Assembly (NCBI GenBank): GCA_016936535.1
Contig: JAFGXP010000048.1
Location: forward strand, 79,374 to 143,373
DNA from: Thiotrichales bacterium
GTDB taxonomy: Bacteria > Pseudomonadota > Gammaproteobacteria > Thiomicrospirales > Thiomicrospiraceae
Direction of reading: 5' to 3'
Length of the DNA: 64,000 nt
Part shown: piece by piece, positions 44,917-53,821 of the stretch
Position numbering within the stretch: position 1 is the first letter of the stretch
How the letters are laid out: every line of letters starts with the position of its first letter
The notes under the pieces: model-generated
Seen by the model: only the letters and a program-made list of their open reading frames with translations
Database searches by the model: none
What the model was told of the DNA's origin: nothing
Translations under genes and position numbers: made by a program

Positions 44917-47422
44917 ACCGGCCGCGTCCCAGCCGTCTCAAGCATGGATTCAAGAAATGCAGCAGGATTTTGGGATGGATCAGCTTTCGATTGAAGCAGA
45001 TTTTCTGAAATACCTCTGTCATACCCTCGGCCGCGACCTGTGTTCCGAAGATTATTACCTATTTAAAGCCTTGTCTTACGCCACGCGTGACCGCTTGATG
45101 ACGCATTGGAAACGCACCTGGGCGGCTTACAATCAAGGCAAGATTAAAAAAGCCTATTACTTATCGATGGAGTTTTTAATTGGCCGCTCTCTGAGTAACA
45201 ACCTACTCAATTTAGGGATTGAAAACGAAACCGCTGCGGCCTTGCATCAGTTGGGTTTGCAGATCGAAACCCTGGAAGGCGCCGAGCGTGATGCGGGCTT
45301 AGGCAATGGGGGTTTGGGCCGTTTGGCCGCGTGTTTTATGGACAGTTGTGCCACCTTGCGTTTGCCGGTATTGGGATACGGTTTGCGCTATGAATATGGT
45401 ATGTTCCGCCAGCGCATACAAAATGGCTATCAGCGTGAAGAGCCGGATCACTGGCTCGGCTTTGGCCCCTATCCCTGGGAAATTCAACGCAACGAATATA
45501 CCCAACGGATTAAGTTTGGCGGCGAGACTCGGCACTATACCGATCCGGTCAGTGGACGCTTGATTGTCCATTGGGAACACGCCGAAGTCATTCTAGCGAT
45601 TCCTTATGATGTGCCGATTCCTGGGTTTAAAAACCAAACGGTTAATACCCTGCGCCTATGGTGGGCGATGGCACAAGAGGGGTTTGACTTATCCGAGTTT
45701 AACGCCGGTTCTTATCATGAAGCCGTGGCTAAAAAAGCCGAGGCCGAAAACATCACCAAAGTGCTCTACCCAAATGACAGCAGTGAAAACGGCAAAGAAC
45801 TGCGCTTAAAGCAGCAGTATTTTTTGGTTTCGGCTTCGCTACAAGATGTATTGGCACAGTGGAAAGCAAAACACGGCACCGATTTAACCGACTTTGCCGA
45901 GTTTAATACGTTCCAGTTAAATGACACTCACCCAAGCTTGGCGGTAGCGGAGTTGATGCGTTTGTTGGTCGATAAAGAGCAGATGGATTGGGAGCGCGCT
46001 TGGCAGATTACCTCTCAAACCCTGGCCTACACCAATCACACGCTCTTGCCAGAAGCGCTCGAAAAATGGCCTCGTGCACTTTTTGTTCGGCTTTTGCCAC
46101 GCCCTTTAGAAATTATCGAAGAGATTAACCGTCGTTTTTTGATGGAAGTTGCCATGAAATGGCCTGGCGATTTGGAACGCCAAGCACGGATGTCAATTTT
46201 TGATGCAAACCAGCAAGTATGTATGGCCTATTTGGCGATTGTTGGCAGCCATTCGGTTAATGGCGTGGCCCAGCTGCATTCCAATCTGTTAAAAGAGGGG
46301 TTGTTCAATGATTTTTACCAACTTTGGCCAGAAAAATTCAACAACAAAACCAATGGTGTGACCCAAAGACGTTGGTTAGCCGGCTGCAATCCTGCCTTGC
46401 GAAAACTGCTGAAATCGCAGATTGGGGAAGGCTGGATTACCGAGTTAACCCAGCTTCAACGCTTGGAACCCCTAGCCGAAGATCCCGCATTTCGCGCCGC
46501 TTGGCATGAGGTCAAACAGCAAAATAAACAACGTTTGGCGAATTGGGTATTGGAAAAAACCGGTGTGCAATTGTCGGTGGAATCGCTGTTTGATGTTCAG
46601 GTAAAACGTATTCATGAATACAAGCGACAGTTGCTCAACGCCTTGCACGTGATTCATCTCTACGCCCGCATCAAAGCAGGCGATACCGCTAACTGGACCA
46701 ATCGAGTGGTGTTATTGGGCGGTAAGGCCGCGCCTGGCTATGCGATGGCCAAGTTAATAATCAAATTGATTAATAATATTGCCCAAGTCGTCAACCAAGA
46801 CCCCGAAGTGGGCGATCGTTTAAAAGTGGTATTTCTGCCCAACTATCGGGTTTCTGCAATGGAACGCATTTGCCCAGCAACCGATCTTTCCGAGCAGATT
46901 TCTACCGCCGGAAAAGAGGCTTCTGGCACTGGCAATATGAAGTTTATGATGAACGGTGCTCTGACCATTGGCACGCTGGATGGCGCGAATGTTGAAATTT
47001 TAGAAGCGGTTGGTGCCGAAAACTTCTTCTTATTTGGCTTAAAAGCGGCCGAGGTGGATGCCTTACGTAATCACTATCAACCTGAGCAATTTGTGGCGCA
47101 AAGCCCTGAGTTGCAGGCGGTGATGACCTTATTACAGGCCGGACACTTCAATCAGTTTGAACCCGGTATTTTTGACCCAATTTTGCAGGCATTGTACTCG
47201 CCAAACGATCCTTGGATGACCCTAGCCGATTTTCAAAGCTACCTTGCCGCCCAAACGCAGGTATCGTACGCTTATCAGGACCGCGAAAACTGGTTGCGGA
47301 AGAGCATCCTCAACACGACTCGCAGCGGCATTTTCTCAACCGATCGCACCATACAAGAATACAATCGCGATATTTGGCATCTTCAGCCAATCGACCCCAC
47401 AAAAGTCCATTTAAGCTGTTAA
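44903..47422 (+). CDS. glgP: Glycogen phosphorylase
   Basis: GT35 enzyme that releases glucose 1-phosphate from glycogen with pyridoxal phosphate. I use ATG 44903 inside the end of glgA; the frame stays open far upstream, but that part is antisense-like noise in glgA. At 839 residues it has full length. Visible are YYLSMEFLIGRSLSNNLLNLGI (near 86), GNGGLGRLAACFMDS (near 133), NDTHPSLAVAELMRLLVD (near 340) and the PLP-lysine site KEASGTGNMKFMMNGALTIGTLDGANVE (near 670). It ends the glycogen operon. Confidence 0.97.
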   Translation: MSEHKPAASQPSQAWIQEMQQDFGMDQLSIEADFLKYLCHTLGRDLCSEDYYLFKALSYATRDRLMTHWKRTWAAYNQGKIKKAYYLSMEFLIGRSLSNNLLNLGIENETAAALHQLGLQIETLEGAERDAGLGNGGLGRLAACFMDSCATLRLPVLGYGLRYEYGMFRQRIQNGYQREEPDHWLGFGPYPWEIQRNEYTQRIKFGGETRHYTDPVSGRLIVHWEHAEVILAIPYDVPIPGFKNQTVNTLRLWWAMAQEGFDLSEFNAGSYHEAVAKKAEAENITKVLYPNDSSENGKELRLKQQYFLVSASLQDVLAQWKAKHGTDLTDFAEFNTFQLNDTHPSLAVAELMRLLVDKEQMDWERAWQITSQTLAYTNHTLLPEALEKWPRALFVRLLPRPLEIIEEINRRFLMEVAMKWPGDLERQARMSIFDANQQVCMAYLAIVGSHSVNGVAQLHSNLLKEGLFNDFYQLWPEKFNNKTNGVTQRRWLAGCNPALRKLLKSQIGEGWITELTQLQRLEPLAEDPAFRAAWHEVKQQNKQRLANWVLEKTGVQLSVESLFDVQVKRIHEYKRQLLNALHVIHLYARIKAGDTANWTNRVVLLGGKAAPGYAMAKLIIKLINNIAQVVNQDPEVGDRLKVVFLPNYRVSAMERICPATDLSEQISTAGKEASGTGNMKFMMNGALTIGTLDGANVEILEAVGAENFFLFGLKAAEVDALRNHYQPEQFVAQSPELQAVMTLLQAGHFNQFEPGIFDPILQALYSPNDPWMTLADFQSYLAAQTQVSYAYQDRENWLRKSILNTTRSGIFSTDRTIQEYNRDIWHLQPIDPTKVHLSC

Positions 47423-47549
47423 CCCTGGATGGCCTAGCCGAGGGCTCACCGCCATTGGGGTGGGTTTTGGAACTTTTAACCGCCCCTCTCTTTAGGCCAG
47501 AGGCGGAGAGTGCTACTATATTCGCACTTTTAATTAGGATAAGCAGAGC

Positions 47550-49403
47550 ATGTGCGGAATTGTTGGTGGCGTGGCCGAACGAAATTTAACCCCGATTTTA
47601 CTCGAAGGCTTACGCCGCTTGGAATATCGTGGTTATGACTCCTCCGGCATTGCGTTAATAAACGAACAGCAGCAGCTCTCGCGAGTGCGTTCAATCGGTA
47701 AAATTGTCCAGCTTCAGCATAAAATTGAACAGACCGCTCCCTTGTTTCAAGGCAATGTCGGCATTGCCCACACGCGCTGGGCCACGCATGGTGTGCCCGC
47801 CGAGCACAATGCCCATCCGCATATTTGCAACCAGCGGGTAGCCGTGGTGCACAACGGCATTATCGAAAATTACGCCAGTCTAAAAACCGCACAAATCGCC
47901 CAAGGTTATAAATTTACCTCGCAAACCGACACCGAAGTGGTGGCGCATTGTTTGGATGCACAGCTACAGATGCACGGCGGCGATCTCCTCAAAGCCGTAC
48001 AGAGCGCGGTCAGCCATTTTGAGGGCGCCTATGCGCTTGGTGTGATTGCCACGGATCAGCCTGATTTGCTGGTGGCAACGCGCAGTGGCAGCCCCCTAGT
48101 CGTTGGTGTTGGAATTGGGGAATATTTTATTGCGTCCGATGTAGCCGCACTGCTGCCGGTGACCCAACAGTTTATTTTTTTAGAAGAGGGCGATGTGGCC
48201 GTACTGCGCCGCGATGCCTTAAATCTGTATGATCGCGATGGCCTGCCGGTTGAGCGCCCAGTCGTGACCTCCAGTTTAAGCAGTCATGCCGTTGAGCTTG
48301 GCGAGCATCGTCACTATATGCACAAAGAGATTTTTGAGCAGCCGCAGGCCGTGATTGACACCCTACAAGGGCGCTTAAGCCAATCTTCGGTCTTAGTCTC
48401 GGCCTTTGGTCATCAGGCTGAGGCGATTTTTGCGGGCATTGAGCAGGTGCAAATCATCGCCTGTGGCACCAGTTATCACTCTGGTTTGGTGGCGCGCTAC
48501 TGGTTTGAAGACATTATCGGCTTACCCTGTGCGGTTGAAGTGGCTAGCGAATTTCGTTATCGCCATCCAGTCGTGCGGCCAAACACGCTTTTGGTCACCA
48601 TTAGCCAGTCCGGTGAAACGGCCGATACCTTAGCGGCGCTGCGCGAAGCCAAAAAAATTGCCAGCAATTTGGCAACCCTAACCATCTGCAACGCCCCTGA
48701 ATCGAGTCTGACCCGCGAATCGCAACTGGTGTTCCTAACCCACGCCGGCCCCGAAATCGGCGTGGCCTCGACCAAAGCCTTCACCACACAATTAGTTTCA
48801 TTGGCGTTGCTGATGACCGCCATGGGACGCGTGCAAAATCGCCTGAGCCCCGAGCGTGAAAAAGTCATTGTCAAAGGTCTAAAAAAATTGCCCGGCCTCA
48901 TTCAAGATGCGTTACAACATGAACCGCTGATTAAACAAGTGGCACAAAGTTTTGCCGACAAAACCAGCGCCTTGTTTTTAGGGCGCGGCACCCTCTATCC
49001 CATTGCAATGGAAGGGGCGCTTAAGCTCAAAGAAATCAGCTATATCCATGCCGAAGCCTATCCCGCTGGCGAACTCAAACACGGCCCGCTCGCGTTAATT
49101 GACGAGCAAATTCCCGTGGTCGCCATCGCCCCAAAAGACGAACTCTTAGAAAAGCTCAAAGCCAACCTTCAAGAAGTCAAAGCACGCGGTGGCCAAATGA
49201 TTGTCTTTGAAGACGAACGCTCTGGCATCAGCAGCGATGGCGAGGGCTTTACCGTCATTAAAGCCACCAACAATGTCGGCCGCATCACCGCGCCCATTAC
49301 CTTCAATATCCCCCTCCAACTGCTCAGCTATCATGTCGCCCTAATTAAAGGCACCGACGTAGACCAACCGCGTAATTTGGCTAAGTCCGTAACGGTGGAG
49401 TAA
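47550..49403 (+). CDS. glmS: Glutamine--fructose-6-phosphate aminotransferase
   Basis: Makes glucosamine 6-phosphate, the entry step to UDP-GlcNAc for peptidoglycan and LPS. It has 617 residues. The chain starts MCGIVGGVAERN, so Cys becomes the N-terminal nucleophile of the glutaminase half (about 1-240; RRLEYRGYDSSGIAL, THGVPAEHNAHPH). The isomerase half has two SIS domains (about 290-420 and 460-590; SGETADTLAALREAKK, ELKHGPLALI). It ends 32 bases before the O-polysaccharide glycosyltransferase gene, so it could be cotranscribed with that cluster. I see no glmS ribozyme upstream. Confidence 0.97.
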   Translation: MCGIVGGVAERNLTPILLEGLRRLEYRGYDSSGIALINEQQQLSRVRSIGKIVQLQHKIEQTAPLFQGNVGIAHTRWATHGVPAEHNAHPHICNQRVAVVHNGIIENYASLKTAQIAQGYKFTSQTDTEVVAHCLDAQLQMHGGDLLKAVQSAVSHFEGAYALGVIATDQPDLLVATRSGSPLVVGVGIGEYFIASDVAALLPVTQQFIFLEEGDVAVLRRDALNLYDRDGLPVERPVVTSSLSSHAVELGEHRHYMHKEIFEQPQAVIDTLQGRLSQSSVLVSAFGHQAEAIFAGIEQVQIIACGTSYHSGLVARYWFEDIIGLPCAVEVASEFRYRHPVVRPNTLLVTISQSGETADTLAALREAKKIASNLATLTICNAPESSLTRESQLVFLTHAGPEIGVASTKAFTTQLVSLALLMTAMGRVQNRLSPEREKVIVKGLKKLPGLIQDALQHEPLIKQVAQSFADKTSALFLGRGTLYPIAMEGALKLKEISYIHAEAYPAGELKHGPLALIDEQIPVVAIAPKDELLEKLKANLQEVKARGGQMIVFEDERSGISSDGEGFTVIKATNNVGRITAPITFNIPLQLLSYHVALIKGTDVDQPRNLAKSVTVE

Positions 49404-49435
49404 CCCTGTTTGGGTGCTTTAGAAGGATACGAAGC

Positions 49436-50584
49436 GTGAAAACAAAAAAAACCGCGATTGTTTGTGATTGGCTTACCGTAAATGGTGGTGCGGAAAAAGT
49501 TCTCCAACTGTTGCTTGAGATGTTTCCGGGTGCGGAGATTTTTACCTTGTTCGACATTCTGAACCCTGATGAACGGCAATGGCTAAAGCAGACAAAAGTG
49601 ACCACCAGCAAAAGCGTTTTGTTACGCCGATTTCCAAACCGATATCGATGGTTTTTGCCAACCATGCCATTTTGGATTGAGCAGTTTGACCTATCCGATT
49701 ACGATTTAGTCATTTCCTGTTCGCACGCCGTTGCCAAAGGAGTGATTACCCATCCGCATCAAACGCATCTTGCGTATATCTATTCGCCGATGCGTTACGC
49801 TTGGGATTTGCAATTTGAGCATTTTGAGCGAGGGGATTTTGGACGAGGCATAAAAGGTTGGCTCATTAAACGCTGGCTGCACCGCTTTCGGATTTGGGAT
49901 GCAGTGAGTTTTTTACGGCCGGATCAGGTGGTTGCCTCATCGCACTTTATTGCAAAGCGAATCAACAAGGTCGCCAATTTAAAAAGCCCAGTTATTTACC
50001 CACCGGTTTACCCATTAAACGCCGAACAAGCGGTGGAGGTGGAGGGGTTGCCCGCACATTTTTACGTAATTGCCAGTCGCTTGGTGCCCTATAAAAATAT
50101 CGACAAAGTCATTCAAGCTTTTTGTCAGCTGCCAGAACGGAATTTAGTGATTATTGGCGAAGGACCTTTAAAAAATGCCTATCAAAAAATGGCGCCAGCA
50201 AATGTCACCTTTCTAGGTTATTTGCCCAAACCACAAATGATTTTTACCTTACAAAAAGCCCAAGCCTGCATTCATATGGCCGTGGAAGATTTTGGGATTG
50301 CCCCGCTTGAAGCCCAAAGTTTGGGTGTGCCCGTGATTGCTTATGAACGAGGTGCCTTGCAAGAAACGATTATCGGCATTGGCACCTCCGAAAAACCGAC
50401 CGGCGTGCATTTTCAGCAGAATACTCCAGCCAGTCTGGCGGATGCCATTCACCAGTTTGAAACCTACCAGCAGCAGATAGGGATACGTAAGACGGATTGC
50501 ATTGCTAACAGCCAACGTTTCTGCGTTGAAAACTTTCGTGACCGGTTTATGAAAGTGCTTGAACGGACGTTCAACGATGATTAA
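49436..50584 (+). CDS. GT4-family glycosyltransferase (first gene of O-polysaccharide cluster)
   Basis: A cytoplasmic retaining glycosyltransferase of 382 residues, starting at GTG 49436 with AAGGA upstream. N-terminal GT-B motifs include AIVCDWLTVNGGAEKVL and YIYSPMRYAWDL; the C-terminal half has FYVIASRLVPYKNIDKVIQAF (near 210) and the EX7E region EDFGIAPLEAQSLGVPVIAY (near 285). Length and features are like the WbpZ/WbdC group that adds the first D-rhamnose or mannose in ABC-transporter-dependent O-antigens. That specific role is inferred from the neighbouring wzm, wzt, gmd and reductase genes. It overlaps wzm by 8 bases. Confidence 0.88.
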   Translation: MKTKKTAIVCDWLTVNGGAEKVLQLLLEMFPGAEIFTLFDILNPDERQWLKQTKVTTSKSVLLRRFPNRYRWFLPTMPFWIEQFDLSDYDLVISCSHAVAKGVITHPHQTHLAYIYSPMRYAWDLQFEHFERGDFGRGIKGWLIKRWLHRFRIWDAVSFLRPDQVVASSHFIAKRINKVANLKSPVIYPPVYPLNAEQAVEVEGLPAHFYVIASRLVPYKNIDKVIQAFCQLPERNLVIIGEGPLKNAYQKMAPANVTFLGYLPKPQMIFTLQKAQACIHMAVEDFGIAPLEAQSLGVPVIAYERGALQETIIGIGTSEKPTGVHFQQNTPASLADAIHQFETYQQQIGIRKTDCIANSQRFCVENFRDRFMKVLERTFNDD

Positions 50585-51362
50585 GGCTCTCTTTCACTAC
50601 CGTTACTTTATTTTAAGTTCGATTAAAAACGACTTTAAAGCGCGTTTTGCGCGCAGTAAGCTGGGCAGCATTTGGTTAATCATTCATCCTCTAGCGATGG
50701 TTTTAGTTTATGCGCTGGTGCTTTCGGAGCTGATTCAAGTCAAATTTCCGGGTGTCGCCATCGACAATGCCTATCCAATCTACTTAATCGCTGGGATTTT
50801 GGCTTGGTTTATGTTTTCGGAAACCCTTTTGCGCTCGCTCAATCTCTTTATCGATAACGCCAATCTGCTCAAAAAACTCGCCTTTCCCAAAGCCGTTCTG
50901 CCAATCATTCTGCTGGGCAATGTTTTGCTGCAAAGCCTGCTTCTACTGGGTGCCATTTTGGTAGTCTTTGCCTTTTTAGGGCACTTTCCCGGCATTCAAA
51001 TCCTCTGGTTGCCGCTGCTGTTTTTGGTGACCTTACTGCTGGGCTTTTCGATTGGACTGATTTTGGGCATTTTGAATGTATTCATGCGCGATATTGGTCA
51101 AATCGTGCCGATTATTCTGAATTTTCTGTTTTGGCTCACCCCAATTGTTTATACCTTGACGATTATTCCTGAAACTTACCGTCACTGGTTTACCTACAAT
51201 CCAATGACACATCTGGTTGGCGCTTTTCAAGATGTTTTGCTCTATAACCGTGCTGTGGATATGTCTGTGCTTGGCATTTTACTGGCGCTCGCTTTAAGTT
51301 TACTGATTGTGGGTGCCTTTTTATTTAAACAAGCCAAGGCAGAAATGTTGGATCAGCTATGA
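50577..51362 (+). CDS. wzm: O-polysaccharide ABC transporter permease
   Basis: An ABC-2 type permease of 261 residues with about six membrane segments, which with Wzt exports a lipid-linked O-polysaccharide across the inner membrane. The interface helix FILSSIKNDFKARFARSKLGSIW is at about 12-34, and the late FLFWLTPIVYTLTIIPETYRHWFTYNPMTHLV is typical of polysaccharide exporters. ATG 50577 overlaps the upstream gene, and its stop overlaps wzt (ATGA). Confidence 0.93.
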   Translation: MIKALFHYRYFILSSIKNDFKARFARSKLGSIWLIIHPLAMVLVYALVLSELIQVKFPGVAIDNAYPIYLIAGILAWFMFSETLLRSLNLFIDNANLLKKLAFPKAVLPIILLGNVLLQSLLLLGAILVVFAFLGHFPGIQILWLPLLFLVTLLLGFSIGLILGILNVFMRDIGQIVPIILNFLFWLTPIVYTLTIIPETYRHWFTYNPMTHLVGAFQDVLLYNRAVDMSVLGILLALALSLLIVGAFLFKQAKAEMLDQL

Positions 51363-52585
51363 GTGTGTTAAGCCTTCGCCAAGTCAGCAAATCTTATCGG
51401 AAATACCCCAATGAACTTGCCAGAATAGCGGCATGGTTGGGTTGGCGTTCACGCAAAATACAAACATTGAATGTCCTTAAACCGATCAGCTTTGATGTTC
51501 TCGCCGGAGAATCAGTGGCCATTGTCGGCCAAAATGGCGCAGGCAAAAGCACACTGCTAAAAATGATTGTTGGCACACTAAATCCCAGCAGTGGCAGTAT
51601 TCACGTTCACGGCAAAGTAGCGGCGATTTTAGAATTAGGCATGGGTTTTAATCCCGACTTTACCGGGCGACAAAATGCCATGCACGGCTTGGCACTGATG
51701 GGCTATAACGCTGAGCAAATCGAAGCGGTACTGCCCGAATTAGAAGCGTTTGCCGAAATCGGCGATTACTTTGATCAACCCTTACGCGTCTATTCCAGCG
51801 GCATGCAAATGCGCGTGGCCTTTGCCGTCGCTACGGCCTTTCGTCCGGATTTGCTCATTGTTGATGAAGCCCTAAGTGTGGGGGATGCTTATTTCCAACA
51901 TAAAAGTTTTGAACGCATTAAGCAGTTTCAGCAAATGGGTACCTCGTTGCTGTTGGTATCGCATGATAAAACGGCGATTCAAACCGTTTGTAATCGAGCT
52001 TTATTGCTGGCAAATGGTCAAATTATTAGAGAGGGCAGGCCGGATGAAATTATGGATTACTACAATGCCCTTATTGCCGAAAAAGAAAACAGTCAGCTCT
52101 CGCAGAAAACAATGACCAATGGCCAAACCCAAACCTATTCTGGCACCGGCGAAGTGCAGATTCTTTCGGTGCAATTACTCAGTGATATGCAGCAGCCATT
52201 GGAAGTGGTTCGGGTGAATCAATCGTTGCAACTGCGCGTCAAGGTAAAAGTGAAGCATGCCATCCCGCAGCTGGTATTGGGTTACGCCTTAAAAGATCGT
52301 TTAGGACAGGTGGTGTTCGGTACCAATACTTGGCACACCCAGCAAGTGATTCAGCATTTGCAACCGGATGAAGAGATTGAATACACCATTAGTTTTACTG
52401 CCAATTTAGGCGAGGGCAGTTATGCGGTAGTAGTTGCACTGACCGACAGTGAGACGCATCTCACCGCCAACTATGCATGGTTAGAACGGGCATGGGTTTT
52501 TGAAGTAGTCAACACCGATAAACCAGTGTTTGAAGGCCTGCTGTGGCAAGAAAGTCACATACAAATTCAAAGAGACATCCCATGA
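51359..52585 (+). CDS. wzt: O-polysaccharide ABC transporter ATPase with substrate-binding domain
   Basis: A 408-residue ATPase. The N-terminal ABC domain (about 1-240) has Walker A VGQNGAGKSTLLKM (near 60), signature YSSGMQMRVAFAVA (near 144) and Walker B LLIVDEALSVGDAYF (near 166). The C-terminal 145 residues (about 260-405) form a Wzt-C-like beta sandwich, the domain that in O9a-type systems recognises the modified end of the finished polymer before export. This agrees with a terminal-modification enzyme encoded next door. It overlaps wzm and the methyltransferase gene. Confidence 0.94.
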   Translation: MSVLSLRQVSKSYRKYPNELARIAAWLGWRSRKIQTLNVLKPISFDVLAGESVAIVGQNGAGKSTLLKMIVGTLNPSSGSIHVHGKVAAILELGMGFNPDFTGRQNAMHGLALMGYNAEQIEAVLPELEAFAEIGDYFDQPLRVYSSGMQMRVAFAVATAFRPDLLIVDEALSVGDAYFQHKSFERIKQFQQMGTSLLLVSHDKTAIQTVCNRALLLANGQIIREGRPDEIMDYYNALIAEKENSQLSQKTMTNGQTQTYSGTGEVQILSVQLLSDMQQPLEVVRVNQSLQLRVKVKVKHAIPQLVLGYALKDRLGQVVFGTNTWHTQQVIQHLQPDEEIEYTISFTANLGEGSYAVVVALTDSETHLTANYAWLERAWVFEVVNTDKPVFEGLLWQESHIQIQRDIP

Positions 52586-53820
52586 ATGAACTAGGATTTT
52601 ACCGCGCGTTTGAAGATCGCTATCGCGGCAGTCGCGAGCTGATTAAACAACGTCTAATGCAATACCAACCTTTTTTGGAGGCACTTAAACAGAGTTTTAC
52701 TGTATGCAATGCTCTAGATATCGGTTGTGGTCGTGGTGAGTGGTTAGAGTTACTCAGTGAGCAAAGCTTTCAAGCGCAGGGTATTGATTTAGATGAAGGG
52801 ATGTTGGCGGCCTGTACTGAGCGTAATTTAAAGGTTACTCATGCGGACGCAATCACCTTTTTAAGCACACTCCAGCCCCAGAGTTTACAACTTATTTCAG
52901 CTTTCCACTTAGTTGAGCATATCTCTTTCGAACAGCGACAGGAACTGATTTCCTTATCCTTACAAGCCCTTGTTCCAGGCGGTCTGATTATTTTAGAAAC
53001 CCCTAATCCAGAGAGTTTACTGGTGTCAACAACCGAGTTTTATCTGGATCCGACGCATGTTAAGCCCATACCGCCTAACTTATTGGCGTTTAGCACGGAG
53101 TACGCAGGGTTTGTCAGAAATAAAATTCTTCGCCTGCAAGAGCCAGAGGGTATCTTGCAAAAAAATGGGGTTTCATTTGTCGATGTTGTTTATGCGGTAA
53201 GTCCAGATTATGCCGTCATTGCTCAAAAACCGGATTCCGTTTTAATGCCTTATTTCGATTGCGTTTTTGCAGAAGAATATGGCGTAAATTTAAAAACACT
53301 TTTAGTTAAGGCTGAGCAAAGGCTTGAGCACAATGAACAAAGGCTTGAGCACAATGAACAAAGGCTAGAACAGTTAGAACAGGAAATCCAACAGGTTCAG
53401 CAAGCCAATGTCGCATTGCATCATGAGCTGCACGCTGTTTATCAGAGCCAATCGTGGCGTTTAACCCGCCCATTGCGCGAGGCCAAGCATTGGCTGAGTT
53501 CTAAGTGGCACTGGTTCAAACAGGGGGCGATGGCGTGGCTTACCTTGTCGCCGCACAGTCGTCCCTATCGGTTTATGCGCAAAATAATATGGAATGCAGT
53601 GGACTTTGTCCGTGCCCGGCCAAGGCTGAAAAGCAGCTTGGTCAATCGCTTAGAAAAAATGCCTTGGTTGCGCAATCGCTTGGCGCAGCTGCTGATTCGG
53701 CAGCGGGCAACTCAAGAAGGAGTGATCCATAAAAACACCCAATTGAGTGTGTCGGCCGAGACGATTTATCAGCAGTTAGAGCTTCTCAAAAACGCGCCCG
53801 TGAAGACAGGAGAGCAATAA
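52582..53820 (+). CDS. SAM methyltransferase with coiled coil, candidate chain terminator
   Basis: From ATG 52582 the product has 412 residues. The N-terminal methyltransferase (about 30-220) shows motif I ALDIGCGRGEWLELL (near 50) and the HLVEHISFEQRQELISLSLQALVPGGLIILETPNP region. From about 240 a heptad coiled coil follows, with repeated RLEHNEQ units, then a basic amphipathic stretch (SWRLTRPLREAKHWLSSKWHWF) that could bind the membrane. This resembles WbdD, which caps O9a chains with methyl and phosphate and measures length with its coiled coil, but the kinase domain of WbdD is missing. A terminal methyl cap recognised by Wzt is the best reading; it is inferred. Confidence 0.82.
   Translation: MNELGFYRAFEDRYRGSRELIKQRLMQYQPFLEALKQSFTVCNALDIGCGRGEWLELLSEQSFQAQGIDLDEGMLAACTERNLKVTHADAITFLSTLQPQSLQLISAFHLVEHISFEQRQELISLSLQALVPGGLIILETPNPESLLVSTTEFYLDPTHVKPIPPNLLAFSTEYAGFVRNKILRLQEPEGILQKNGVSFVDVVYAVSPDYAVIAQKPDSVLMPYFDCVFAEEYGVNLKTLLVKAEQRLEHNEQRLEHNEQRLEQLEQEIQQVQQANVALHHELHAVYQSQSWRLTRPLREAKHWLSSKWHWFKQGAMAWLTLSPHSRPYRFMRKIIWNAVDFVRARPRLKSSLVNRLEKMPWLRNRLAQLLIRQRATQEGVIHKNTQLSVSAETIYQQLELLKNAPVKTGEQ
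53317..53379 (+). repeat. 21-base tandem repeat coding for heptads in the coiled coil
   Basis: Two perfect copies (53317-53337 and 53338-53358) and one degenerate copy (53359-53379) encode the heptad RLEHNEQ. The unit length equals one heptad, so copy number changes would lengthen or shorten the coiled coil without breaking the frame. Confidence 0.85.
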
Positions 53821-53821
53821 A

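Noticed and set aside
47423..47549. glmS ribozyme or riboswitch
   Set aside because: The region is short, lacks the ribozyme core, and Gram-negative glmS is normally controlled by small RNAs instead.
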